Shown here piece after piece: positions 1 through 8,542 of a DNA stretch of 10,108 nucleotides. Both the position numbers and the translations under genes were made by a program. This DNA is from an uncultured Bacteroidales bacterium (GTDB taxonomy: Bacteria > Bacteroidota > Bacteroidia > Bacteroidales > FEN-979): contig CAIYQH010000058.1 of NCBI GenBank assembly GCA_903928285.1, positions 1 to 10,108 on the forward strand, written 5' to 3'. Each line of letters begins with the position of its first letter. Position 1 is the stretch's first letter. Under the pieces are notes generated by a model. It was not told the origin of the DNA and searched no databases. It worked only from the letters and a program-made list of their open reading frames with translations.

Positions 1-1
1 C

Positions 2-2875
2 GCCGAGATCGACGTGATCCTGGCTGGGATTGCAAAACAGAAGGCCTTAGATGAGGAGTATTCCGGTATCATCGTTAAGGCCGACAAACTGCTTGCCGAC
101 AAGTCGTATGAACCGGCGAAGTCGCAGTACCAGTCCGCCCTGGGGTTGAAGCCTGCCGAACAGTACCCAAAGGATAAGATCGGCGAAATCGACAAGGCCC
201 TTACCGAACTGGCCCGGATGAAAGGTCTCGACGACCGCTATTCGGCATCTGTCGCCAATGGTGACAAACTGCTGCTTCAGAAGTCCTACGCCCCGGCCCG
301 TGCTGAATTTGTCAATGCCTCCGGGATAAAGCCCCGGGAGGCCTACCCCAAAGACAAGATCACCGAAATTGATGCGATTCTTGCCGAACTTGCCGCCGCC
401 AAAGCGCTGGATGACAAATATGCCGCCATCATTGCCAGCGCCGACAAACTGCTGGCCGCAAAGACCTACGACCAGGCGCGTGCAGAATATCTTAATGCCG
501 GCAAGATAAAGCCTGCAGAGACCTATCCTGCCGGAAAGGTTGCCGAAATTGACAAGATCCTGGCCGACATAGCTGCGGCAAAGTCGCTCGATGAAAACTA
601 CAAAACTGCTGTTGCCAACGGCGACAAGTTCCTGGGTGAAAAGAATTATGACGTTGCCCGCAATGAATACGTGAAGGCAACGGGTTTGAAACCAGACGAG
701 AAATATCCGGTTGCGAAAACCGCCGAGATCGATGTGATCCTGGCGGGTATTGCAAAACAAAAGGCGATCGATGAGGAGTACGCCGGGATGATTGCTAAGG
801 CCGGCAAGTTGCTTGCCGACAAGTCGTATGAACTTTCGAAGACGCAGTACCAGGCAGCACTGGGGTTGAAGCCGGCCGAACAGTATCCAAAGGATAAAAT
901 CTGCGAAATCGACAAAGCCCTTGCCGAACTGGCAAGACTGAAAGATATCGACGACCGCTATGCAGCCTCTGTCGCGAATGCCGACAAGTTGTTGCTGCAG
1001 AAGTCCTATGCCCCGGCCCGAACTGAATTTGTCAATGCTTCAGGAATCAAGCCACAGGAGAGCTATCCCAAAGACAAGATCGCCGAAATCGATGGGATCC
1101 TGGCGTCGATTGCCGCAGCCAAAGCCCTTGATGACAAATATGCAGGGATCATAGCCGGCGCCGACAAACTGCTGGCCGCCAAAACCTATGACCAGGCGCG
1201 TTCTGAATATCTCAATGCCGGGAAGGTTAAACCGGAGGAGCGTTACCCTGCGGAGAAGGTTGCAGAGATCGACAAAATCCTGGCCGACCTTGCCGCCAAA
1301 AAGAGCCTGGATGAAAATTACAGGGCTTCCATAACACGGGCTGACAAACAACTGCTTGCCAAAACCTATGAATCGGCCAGGGATGAATACTCCGGCGCTT
1401 CAACCCTGAAACCCGAAGAGAACTACCCGAAAACCAAGATCGCTGAAATTGATGCGATCCTGGCCGGTATCGCTAAACAAAAGGCCCTTGACGAGGAATA
1501 TGCCGCTACCATTACAGCTGCTGACAAACTCCTCGGCGACAAATCTTACACTGAAGCCAAAGCCGCCTATCAGAAGGCTGGCGGACTTAAACCTGCGGAA
1601 CAATACACGAAAACGAAGCTGGCCGAGATTGACAAGGCCCTTGCCGATGTGGCAAGGCTCAAAGTTATCGATGACCAGTATGCTTCTGTTGTTGAGGGTG
1701 CCGGCAAACTTCTCGAGGCAAAGGAGTACGAAAAAGCGAAAGCGGCCTACCTGGATGCGCAGAAGATCAAACCAAACGAGCAATTACCCAAAGATAAACT
1801 TGCCGAGATCGGTACAATTCAGGCAGCGCTGTTGAAGCAGAAAAACCTGGATGACCAGTACCATGCCTCCATTGTAAAGGCCGATCAGTTGCTTGGTGCG
1901 AAATCGTACGACCTGGCAAAGACCGAATATCAAAGTGCCGGCCTGCTGAAACCTGAAGAAAACTATCCTAAGGAGAAAATTGCCGCAATTGACGACATCT
2001 TTGCAGAAATCAAGGCCAGGGATGATGCCTTTAAGGCAAGTATGGCCAAAGCCGACCAGTTGCTGGCAGAGAAGAAATACGAGGATGCCCGCAATGAATA
2101 CCGCAATGCACAGGAGATAAAGCCATTGTCGCCCTATCCGAAAGAGAAGATCGCAGAGATCAACAAGGCGCTTGAAGATCTGATGGGAAAACAGAGGTTT
2201 TATGAAAACCTGATCGTCAGCGGGGATAACTTTTTTAAGGACAAGGACTATGCCAGGGCAAAGGATGCCTTTCAGCAGGCACTGGGGACTTTTCCAGATC
2301 AGAAATATCCCAGGGAACGAATTACCCTGATCACCAACAGGGTCGACAGTATCTACCGCACCAACAAATCGCAATACGACAAGGTTGTATCCGATGGTGA
2401 CAGGTTTTTCAACACCTTCGAATTTGACAAGGCGGTCGATTCCTATAATGATGCAGCCAACCTGTTGCCGATGGAGAGTTATCCGCGCGAGATGATTGCC
2501 AAGATACGCAGGACCATTGCCGAGAATGCCATCGCCGACGTGCTTAAAACAACAGTGACCATTGCAGCCGGAACCGAAAAACAATTTCCCTTTTCATCTG
2601 TCAATATTGCCTCCCGGAAAAACAACTTCATCTATATCAAGATAAAAAATCTCTCGGGCAAACCCTTCAATGTGCTGATGCGGTATGGCAAGGACAAGCA
2701 GGCCAACGGGGGTGTCGTGATGAAGAACCTGAACCTCGAAGGGAAGGTGAATGAGCGCCTGGTCAGTGTAAAGGACCAGGATCTCTGGTATCGCGAAGAT
2801 AACAACTGGATCTCCCTCTATCCCCAGGGAGGCGATGTGGAGGTATCCTTTATCCAGGTTTCCAGGGCGAAGTAG
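2..2875 (+). CDS. TPR-like repeat protein, 5'-truncated by the window edge, with C-terminal beta-rich domain
   Basis: The reading frame is already open at the first base, so the N-terminus and any signal peptide lie outside the window; a GTG at 14 is only an internal in-frame codon. Seen: 14 tandem units, eleven of exactly 60 residues followed by units of 57, 57 and 58. Each carries a TPR-like helix pair (consensus roughly ADKLLxxKxYxxAxxEYxxA, then xxKP) plus an extra helix around YPKDKIAEIDKALAEL that links to the next unit. The repeats end near 2500. The last ~124 residues lack the repeat, are rich in alternating hydrophobic and aromatic residues, and look like a beta-sandwich domain I cannot name. 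TPR arrays usually serve as protein-binding scaffolds; the partner here is unknown. Units four apart are much more alike than neighbours, which points to block duplication. The gene stops 5 bp from the convergent kinase gene. I am sure it is a coding gene, and not sure of its function. Confidence 0.9.
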   Translation, partial: AEIDVILAGIAKQKALDEEYSGIIVKADKLLADKSYEPAKSQYQSALGLKPAEQYPKDKIGEIDKALTELARMKGLDDRYSASVANGDKLLLQKSYAPARAEFVNASGIKPREAYPKDKITEIDAILAELAAAKALDDKYAAIIASADKLLAAKTYDQARAEYLNAGKIKPAETYPAGKVAEIDKILADIAAAKSLDENYKTAVANGDKFLGEKNYDVARNEYVKATGLKPDEKYPVAKTAEIDVILAGIAKQKAIDEEYAGMIAKAGKLLADKSYELSKTQYQAALGLKPAEQYPKDKICEIDKALAELARLKDIDDRYAASVANADKLLLQKSYAPARTEFVNASGIKPQESYPKDKIAEIDGILASIAAAKALDDKYAGIIAGADKLLAAKTYDQARSEYLNAGKVKPEERYPAEKVAEIDKILADLAAKKSLDENYRASITRADKQLLAKTYESARDEYSGASTLKPEENYPKTKIAEIDAILAGIAKQKALDEEYAATITAADKLLGDKSYTEAKAAYQKAGGLKPAEQYTKTKLAEIDKALADVARLKVIDDQYASVVEGAGKLLEAKEYEKAKAAYLDAQKIKPNEQLPKDKLAEIGTIQAALLKQKNLDDQYHASIVKADQLLGAKSYDLAKTEYQSAGLLKPEENYPKEKIAAIDDIFAEIKARDDAFKASMAKADQLLAEKKYEDARNEYRNAQEIKPLSPYPKEKIAEINKALEDLMGKQRFYENLIVSGDNFFKDKDYARAKDAFQQALGTFPDQKYPRERITLITNRVDSIYRTNKSQYDKVVSDGDRFFNTFEFDKAVDSYNDAANLLPMESYPREMIAKIRRTIAENAIADVLKTTVTIAAGTEKQFPFSSVNIASRKNNFIYIKIKNLSGKPFNVLMRYGKDKQANGGVVMKNLNLEGKVNERLVSVKDQDLWYREDNNWISLYPQGGDVEVSFIQVSRAK
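5..2500 (+). repeat. 14-unit tandem coding repeat (180-nt period) with a 720-nt higher-order period
   Basis: Units start at 5, 185, 365, 545, 725, 905, 1085, 1265, 1445, 1625, 1805 (each 180 nt), then 1985, 2156 and 2327 (171, 171 and 174 nt). The first eight form two blocks of four (5-724 and 725-1444) with the order A-B-C-D. The A units read AGIAKQKA, the B units ELARxK with DDRY, the C units AAAKALDDKY, the D units KSLDENY. A third block begins at 1445 with A- and B-type units, then diverges. By hand count, 1-180 and 721-900 match at 154 of 180 positions. The last three units are the most divergent, as often seen at array edges. The array may extend upstream of the window. Confidence 0.93.
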
Positions 2876-2880
2876 GTTCC

Positions 2881-5259
2881 TTACCTCCCCTGTATCACCC
2901 TCCCCAGTAACTGTAACAGGTCGGGTTTGGTGACAGGCTTCGTAAGATAGGAGGTATAACCTGCCTTCATCAGTTTATCGCGGTCGTCGGCTTTGGTAAA
3001 ACTTGTCAGTGCAATGACGGGAATTTCCCTGTAGGCACGGATGGTCCTTATTAACTGGGCATCCTGGATGCCTGTTACACCCGGGCCAGCGTTGACCTCG
3101 GTCAGGATTGCCTTGTAGTGATGCTGTTTGACCATTTCGACGGCCGATTTTCCGGTGGCAGCCCAATCAACCCGGTACTGCCCTTTTAAGTAAACCTGGA
3201 TGCGCTGTGCATTCAGCTCCTCCTCATCGATCACAAGAATAGCCCTTCCCGATTCCCGGTTTTCACCCGCAGATCTTGTCTGATGCGGCAATCCGGAGAG
3301 TGAGTCCGGATAGGGAAGCCACTCGGCAGTTTCAGGAAAGGGCAGGCTGACGTTAAACACGGAGCCTTTCCCCATTTCACTTTCAACCTGGATGTCGCCC
3401 TTCAAAAGCTGGATCATCTTGATGGCAATGGTCAGTCCAAGCCCGGTACCTTCAAAATTCCTGTTACGCCCTTCGCTCACCTGGCGGAATTCGTCGAAGA
3501 TGATTTTTCGATGTGTTTCAGAGATCCCGATGCCTGTGTCCACGATCTTGATCAGCAGAAAGCGGCGTCCCTCGCGGCTCGTCTGCTGTATTTCGATATA
3601 AACGCCTCCCTCGTTGGTAAATTTGATGGCATTTTCCAGGATATTGGAGATGGCCTGGTTGAAGAAAAAGGCATCGAGATAGCCGTGGCACGAGGGAATT
3701 TCCCTGATTTCCAGGAAAAGTCCCTTTTCTGCAGCTATTTCAGCAAAACTCTCCAGGATCTTCCGGAATTCAATTTCAAGGTCGACGTTGTCGGCCTGTA
3801 ACATTTTGATCCCTGATTCGAGTTGTGAGAGCTGCATGATCGAATCGAGGGTCTTCATCAACCGCCGGCCCGATTTATTGATGTAAGTGGCCATCTCAAG
3901 ATAGTCAGGATCCTTGAGTTCCTTGATCATGATGTCTGAAAACCCGAGGATACCATTGAGCGGTGTGCGGATTTCGTGACTCATGTTATGGAGCAGGGTG
4001 GTTTTAAGCCGCGACGATTCCTCCGCCTTCTCCTTGGCCTCCATCAGCTCCTGTTGCAGGGTGGCTTGTACGGTGACGTTCCTGGCAATGCAAAGCACCT
4101 TCTGTTCATCCACCTTGATGAGCCGGGCTTCATAATACCTGGTTTCTGAATCAATTACAATCTTGTAGTCGAATGATTGGATGGTGTCGGTAAGAAGGCA
4201 CTGGGTGATGGCTTCGCGTGTTTTTCCTGAAATTTCCTGATCGAAAAAATCCGCTACAGTTTTCCCGATGATATGGTCAGGGTCTTCCAGCAGTTCACCG
4301 GAAATGGAAGCATAGATTTCCAGGTAGGTGGCCTGGTCGTCGAAGAGGAACATCAGGTCGGGCAATGCCTTGATGATAGCCTGGTTCCGCTGGTAGAGCG
4401 AATGGAACTCATGTTCCATCAGCTTTTGCTTGGTGATGTCGCGACCACTGCCAACCGTCCCGATCATATTCCCGTCGTCGTCCATGATCGGGGCCTTCTG
4501 AACATCTAGGAAGATATACTCACCCCGTATATTGCCCTCCATGTCGAAGCGCCCGGCGGTCTTTTGCCTCATGATCAGGTCGTCGGTTTCACTGGAGATG
4601 TCGCCAAAGGTATGCCAATCCTTGTCTTCAGGATGGGTCCGGCGTTCCCTGTCGGCGAAGTACTCATCGGTTCTTCCTATTGGTTCCTGCGTATCGGCTG
4701 CGCCGAGGATCGTTTCACAAACAGCCTTGTTGGCAAAAAGGTAATGTTTCCTAAGGTCCTTGGCCCACAACAGATCAGGGATGTTGTCGGCCATTAGCCT
4801 GAATACGTTGTACATGTATTTATAGCGCGTACGGCTCTCGATCTGTTCCTGCTCGGCACGGTGAGTCTCGGTTACATCATACGACAAACCAATAATCCCG
4901 TAAGGTACCCCGTTATGATCCTTCAACAGCACTTTACGGGTGGTAAAGATCCTGAATTCCCCGTCAAGTTCGATCTCATCTTCCAACAGGTCGACCGACC
5001 TGCCGGTTTCAATCACCTCCAGGTCGGAGTCACGGAATCGCATGGCTGAGGAGGTATCATAAAAATCGAAGTCCGATTTCCCTATGATCGCGTCGGGAGT
5101 GGTGTTCAGCTGATGGCAAAACATCTCATTGGCAGCAATGTAGGTGCCGTCAAGGCTCTTGTAAAACACCATCGCGGGGATATTGTTGATAATGGTGTCC
5201 AATATCAACTGTTCCCTGGATGGATGGTTGTTATAAAAACCCTGATCGTTTAATGCCAT
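2881..5259 (-). CDS. Cytoplasmic hybrid sensor histidine kinase: three PAS domains, HisKA, HATPase, degenerate receiver
   Basis: 792 residues with no transmembrane segment, so it probably senses a cytoplasmic signal. PAS domains lie at about 17-131, 155-277 and 290-396; the first two end in the typical GxxxDVT/GRDIT PAC-like turns. A short coiled linker leads to HisKA, with the H-box HNMSHEIRTPLNG and phospho-accepting His428. The ATPase domain has an N-box (Asn543 in ENAIKFT), DTGIGI at 574-579 and GTGLGL at 604-609, so kinase activity should be intact. A receiver occupies about 673-790: acidic pocket Asp678/Glu679, Thr752 and Lys774 are present, but the phosphorylation site is Glu721 (codon 3097-3099, GAG) instead of Asp. 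The start ATG at 5257-5259 lies 75 bp after the phosphoesterase gene, so co-transcription is possible. A weak TAACTTTC element at 5306-5313 on this strand could instead be a -7 box. The PAS ligand and the output partner are unknown. Confidence 0.95.
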   Translation of the reverse strand: MALNDQGFYNNHPSREQLILDTIINNIPAMVFYKSLDGTYIAANEMFCHQLNTTPDAIIGKSDFDFYDTSSAMRFRDSDLEVIETGRSVDLLEDEIELDGEFRIFTTRKVLLKDHNGVPYGIIGLSYDVTETHRAEQEQIESRTRYKYMYNVFRLMADNIPDLLWAKDLRKHYLFANKAVCETILGAADTQEPIGRTDEYFADRERRTHPEDKDWHTFGDISSETDDLIMRQKTAGRFDMEGNIRGEYIFLDVQKAPIMDDDGNMIGTVGSGRDITKQKLMEHEFHSLYQRNQAIIKALPDLMFLFDDQATYLEIYASISGELLEDPDHIIGKTVADFFDQEISGKTREAITQCLLTDTIQSFDYKIVIDSETRYYEARLIKVDEQKVLCIARNVTVQATLQQELMEAKEKAEESSRLKTTLLHNMSHEIRTPLNGILGFSDIMIKELKDPDYLEMATYINKSGRRLMKTLDSIMQLSQLESGIKMLQADNVDLEIEFRKILESFAEIAAEKGLFLEIREIPSCHGYLDAFFFNQAISNILENAIKFTNEGGVYIEIQQTSREGRRFLLIKIVDTGIGISETHRKIIFDEFRQVSEGRNRNFEGTGLGLTIAIKMIQLLKGDIQVESEMGKGSVFNVSLPFPETAEWLPYPDSLSGLPHQTRSAGENRESGRAILVIDEEELNAQRIQVYLKGQYRVDWAATGKSAVEMVKQHHYKAILTEVNAGPGVTGIQDAQLIRTIRAYREIPVIALTSFTKADDRDKLMKAGYTSYLTKPVTKPDLLQLLGRVIQGR

Positions 5260-5334
5260 AGCATTCGCGATTTTTAAGTAATTATCTCTATTTAAATTAG
5301 GGTTGGAAAGTTAGGTATAATTTTCTTTACACGG

Positions 5335-6672
5335 TTATTTTTGTCCTGCTCTTTTCAGCGTGATCAGGGTTATTTCAGGAAGGATCCCGATTCTGCCTGA
5401 GTATCCGATATTTCCCAGCCCCTGGTTGACATATAAATATTGCGGAGGGGAGCTGGCTGGATTTGCATAAAGACCGCACCACTCCCTGTAGGCCCAGGTG
5501 ATCGGGCTCCAGTGGATGCCGAAGCAGTTGATGCCAACCTGGCCGCCGTGGGTGTGACCCGAGAAGGTCACATCGATGTTCCTGAACCTTTTACTGACAA
5601 TACTGTCCCAATGCGAAGGATCGTGCGACAGCAGCAGCTGGATGGCCATCGTTTCCGTTCCCCTGATTGCCTTGGCCACATCGCCGAACCGCTGGAACCT
5701 GTGGGATGACCCCCAGTTTTCGACCCCGATAACCGCGATGCTGTCCGAACCCCGCCTGAGGATATCATGCGAATTCAACAGAAGTTTCCATCCCAGCGAC
5801 TGATAGAAAAGATGAAGATCGTCGATGTTTTTCTTTTTTGCCGCAACCGATGGCCAATTGATATAGTCGCCGTAATCGTGGTTCCCCATGATGGCATAGA
5901 TCCCAAAGGGGGCATGCAGCACGCGCAGGATATCCCGGAACCCGTTGCCGTCGGCGGTACAGTAGTTGAACATATCACCCGTGAAAAAGATCACGTCGGG
6001 CTTTAACCCGTTGATGGTCTGCATCGCCTCCAGCAACTTCTGTTTCGATCCCCAGCTTCCAAGGTGGACATCCGAAAACTGCACGATGGTAAGTCCGTCG
6101 AAGGCCGGCGGCAGTTCGTCCAGCCTGATCTCCTGGCGGTTCACGCTGAAGTCAAACTGCCAGAAGAGGGTACCTGATGCCATCAGGATAAAAAAGAGTG
6201 CCCCCAGCACCCATCCTGACACCAGCACTGCAGGGTTCCTCATGATCTTCTTCCCGGGTTCAGGCCGCTTTCCGGAAATGGAACTCACGATCCATCTTAC
6301 CCCCCTGGTTAAATCAGCTGTGAGCAGCGCCTCCACAGGGAATACCTTTGCCAGGAAGAACACCAGGATGAAGCTCTGAACATAGGTACGCAAAGGCAGG
6401 TTCCAGTCGAGGAAGGTGACAAACGATCCGTATATCATGATGCTGATCAGGAGCGCCACAGGCAGCCAGTACAGTCCCGTAACGGCGAAACCGGCAACCT
6501 TGTTGAGCTTGCGGACATGACCGCGAACCGAATACCAAAGGTAACCGTCGGCAATCAGGAAGATGAAGAGGGCTGCGAGCGTCCCTGCATACTTGGGGAA
6601 GAAGGCCCCCAGGATCGTAATCAGTGTAATGGCTGCTGCAACAAACAGCAGGGGAGCCAGGAATTTTTTCAT
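5335..6672 (-). CDS. Membrane-anchored calcineurin-like metallophosphoesterase (YaeI/YkuE-type)
   Basis: 445 residues. The first ~170 hold about five hydrophobic segments (near 5-25, 30-48, 58-83, 96-115 and 148-170), followed by a soluble metallophosphoesterase domain. All family metal and catalytic motifs are visible: DVH (Asp201, His203), GD (Asp233), GNHD (263-266), His350 in LLLSHDP and GHTH (372-375). These bind two metal ions and cleave phosphomonoesters or phosphodiesters. Relatives with this layout include YaeI and YkuE, and the chlamydial LpxG that cleaves UDP-2,3-diacylglucosamine in lipid A synthesis; a lipid-linked substrate is therefore possible but unproven here. The ATG overlaps the stop of the upstream aconitase-family gene by 4 bp (ATGA at 6669-6672), which supports this start and suggests translational coupling. 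No loss of key residues is seen. Confidence 0.93.
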   Translation of the reverse strand: MKKFLAPLLFVAAAITLITILGAFFPKYAGTLAALFIFLIADGYLWYSVRGHVRKLNKVAGFAVTGLYWLPVALLISIMIYGSFVTFLDWNLPLRTYVQSFILVFFLAKVFPVEALLTADLTRGVRWIVSSISGKRPEPGKKIMRNPAVLVSGWVLGALFFILMASGTLFWQFDFSVNRQEIRLDELPPAFDGLTIVQFSDVHLGSWGSKQKLLEAMQTINGLKPDVIFFTGDMFNYCTADGNGFRDILRVLHAPFGIYAIMGNHDYGDYINWPSVAAKKKNIDDLHLFYQSLGWKLLLNSHDILRRGSDSIAVIGVENWGSSHRFQRFGDVAKAIRGTETMAIQLLLSHDPSHWDSIVSKRFRNIDVTFSGHTHGGQVGINCFGIHWSPITWAYREWCGLYANPASSPPQYLYVNQGLGNIGYSGRIGILPEITLITLKRAGQK

Positions 6673-8444
6673 TTATTCTTTACATAGTTCACCAGTCCCT
6701 TGGCGGAAAAAATTTCCATGAGCTTCGTCGGCAGGGGAGCAAAGGCATACTGCCGGGTTCCGATCATCACCAGCCCTTTTTCAAAATCGATATCCACAGG
6801 TTCGCCCTGGACAAAGGCATCAACCGCCCCGGGGACCAGGAGGATGGGGAGCCCCTGGTTTACGGCCGAGCGGTAGAAGATGCGGTTAACCGATTTGCAC
6901 ACAACCGCCTTGATACCGGCAAAGGCAAGTCCCACCGACGGGTGTTCGCGCGAGCTGCCGCAGCCGAAGTTTGCCCCGGCCATGATCACATCGCCCGCCT
7001 TTACCCTGTCGGAAAAGCTGTTGTCAAATCCCTTGAACAGGTAGGGCATGATCTTTTCAGGTTCCGAACTCTGAACATTGTAGGTCAGGTTGCCGGCAAA
7101 CATCTGGTCGGTGTTGAGGTTGTCGACATCGGCATAGTTCCAGGTGCCGTCGCTGTAACGGTCGTCGCCTTCGGCGATGTCGACAGTTGCGCTCTGGGGG
7201 GCGTGGTAGGGGAATTTGTCGTTGGCGACGATACCCCTGGGATCGGTGATTTCACCATGAAGTGCCGAAATGGCAACTGTTGCAGGGGAGCCAAGGTAAA
7301 CGCTGGATGCGTTGTTGCCCATCCTGCCTTTGAAGTTGCGGTTGGCAGTGGAGATGACCGAGTAGCCATCGGCCGGAATACCCTGGCCGGTGCCCAGGCA
7401 GGGGCCGCATGAGGAGGAGAGCACATTGGCGCCAGCTTCCATGAAGGTTTCGATGAGCCCCTCTTTCATGGCCTCCATGAAAATCTCTTTTGAGGCGGGA
7501 ATGATCTGCAGCTGCATGTATTTCGGGATGGTCTGTCCCTTCAGCACGGCGGCGGCTTCGCGAAGGTCCTGGAGGCGGCCGTTGGTGCAGGTGCCGATCA
7601 GCGCCTGCTGGATTTTGGTTCCCTGTACCTCCGACACCGCCTTGACATTGTCGACATGATGCGGTGCAGCCACGACGGGGAAGATGTCGCCGAGGTTGAT
7701 TTCAATTTCCTGCAGGTAGGATGCATCCGCATCGGCCCAGAGTCCATCCTGTTTTGATCCGAAATGTTGTTCCAGCACCTCGTCGGCCGGGAAAACGGCG
7801 TTTTTGGCGCCCATTTCCGAAGCCAGGTTCGAAAGCACCATCCTGTCGGAGATGGTAAGGCTCTTCACCCCTTCACCATGATATTCGATCGACATGTAAT
7901 CGGCGCCGCTCGAGCCGATCATGCCAATGATCCAGAGGGCAAGGTCCTTGGCATATACCCCCTTTTGAAGGTGGCCCGTCAGGGTGATCTTCACCGATTC
8001 GGGAACGCGGAACCAGGTCTCGCCCTGTTTCCACAACCCTGCCGTTTCGGTGCGGTCGATGCCTGCCGCAAAGGCGTTGTAGGCCCCGGCGGTGCTGGTG
8101 TGACTGTCGCTGCCGACAATGATCATTTTTGGCTTTGCGTAATTGGCCATCAGCTGGTGACAGATCCCGTCGCCCACATCGTGAAACTTTTTGATCCCGA
8201 ATTTTTCGACAAATTCACGGATTACCTGGTAATCGTTTGCAAGTTTTGAATTCGTCGGGGGAGCATTGTGGTCGAGGATGATCAGCAGCGCATCCGGGTT
8301 GGCCAGTACGGTTCCACCCATTTTCTTAAAGGTGCTGTAAATACTCGAGGTGTTGTCGTGAGATAAGATGATGTCGGGCGTGGCAAATACGATACTGCCT
8401 TTTGGGGCCCCGAAGATTTTTTCTGCAAATGTTTTACCGCTCAT
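6669..8444 (-). CDS. Aconitase-family hydro-lyase with fused LeuC-like and LeuD-like parts (homoaconitase / 3-isopropylmalate dehydratase type)
   Basis: From the chosen ATG (8442-8444) the protein has 591 residues. The large catalytic part (about 1-420) resembles LeuC: SDSHTST, IGTCTNG and SSSCGPCLG supply the three [4Fe-4S] cysteines (Cys286, Cys346, Cys349), and ANRNFKGRMG is the family's substrate-binding signature. The final ~150 residues form the swivelling LeuD-like domain with GCGSSREHP. The enzyme should move a hydroxyl group on a tricarboxylate or branched dicarboxylate by dehydration and rehydration. The sequence alone does not tell isopropylmalate, homoaconitate, citrate or methylcitrate apart; IGTCTNG and NRNFKGRMG fit the LeuC/homoaconitase branch better than classical aconitase. 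The frame is open to an ATG at 8510, but the extra 22 residues look unlike the family, and a -7 box sits inside them at 8489-8496, so I prefer 8444. The gene overlaps the phosphoesterase gene by 4 bp. Confidence 0.93.
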   Translation of the reverse strand: MSGKTFAEKIFGAPKGSIVFATPDIILSHDNTSSIYSTFKKMGGTVLANPDALLIILDHNAPPTNSKLANDYQVIREFVEKFGIKKFHDVGDGICHQLMANYAKPKMIIVGSDSHTSTAGAYNAFAAGIDRTETAGLWKQGETWFRVPESVKITLTGHLQKGVYAKDLALWIIGMIGSSGADYMSIEYHGEGVKSLTISDRMVLSNLASEMGAKNAVFPADEVLEQHFGSKQDGLWADADASYLQEIEINLGDIFPVVAAPHHVDNVKAVSEVQGTKIQQALIGTCTNGRLQDLREAAAVLKGQTIPKYMQLQIIPASKEIFMEAMKEGLIETFMEAGANVLSSSCGPCLGTGQGIPADGYSVISTANRNFKGRMGNNASSVYLGSPATVAISALHGEITDPRGIVANDKFPYHAPQSATVDIAEGDDRYSDGTWNYADVDNLNTDQMFAGNLTYNVQSSEPEKIMPYLFKGFDNSFSDRVKAGDVIMAGANFGCGSSREHPSVGLAFAGIKAVVCKSVNRIFYRSAVNQGLPILLVPGAVDAFVQGEPVDIDFEKGLVMIGTRQYAFAPLPTKLMEIFSAKGLVNYVKNK

Positions 8445-8488
8445 AATCAGTGCAATTAGCGTTAGAGTTACTGTTTTTTTACCAATGT

Positions 8489-8517
8489 CAAAATTAAGAA
8501 AAACTCCCATCCCGAAA
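8489..8517 (-). promoter_or_regulatory. Putative promoter of the aconitase-phosphoesterase operon
   Basis: On the minus strand TAATTTTG (8489-8496) matches the Bacteroidota -7 box TAnnTTTG exactly. TTTC at 8514-8517 is an imperfect -33 element at 17 nt spacing (the usual spacing is about 19-20). Transcription would start near 8483, leaving a leader of about 40 nt before the ATG at 8444. Confidence 0.55.
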
Positions 8518-8542
8518 GGAAAATCATCATTATGAAAAAAAA

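Noticed and set aside
1..1804. 180-nt tandem repeat as a possible CRISPR array or satellite
   Set aside because: The period is in frame, uninterrupted by unique spacers, and diverges in a codon-wise manner; it is a protein-coding repeat.
47..2584. Long minus-strand frames (47-760, 1040-1351, 1400-1783, 1784-2584) opposite the TPR gene
   Set aside because: They mirror the periodic codon pattern of the repeat, have Cys/Phe/Gly-rich compositions without domains, and lie opposite an evident gene.
2975..8249. Other frames of 60-160 codons within the kinase, phosphoesterase and hydro-lyase genes
   Set aside because: They are shadow frames of three genes with clear domain motifs and show no domains of their own.
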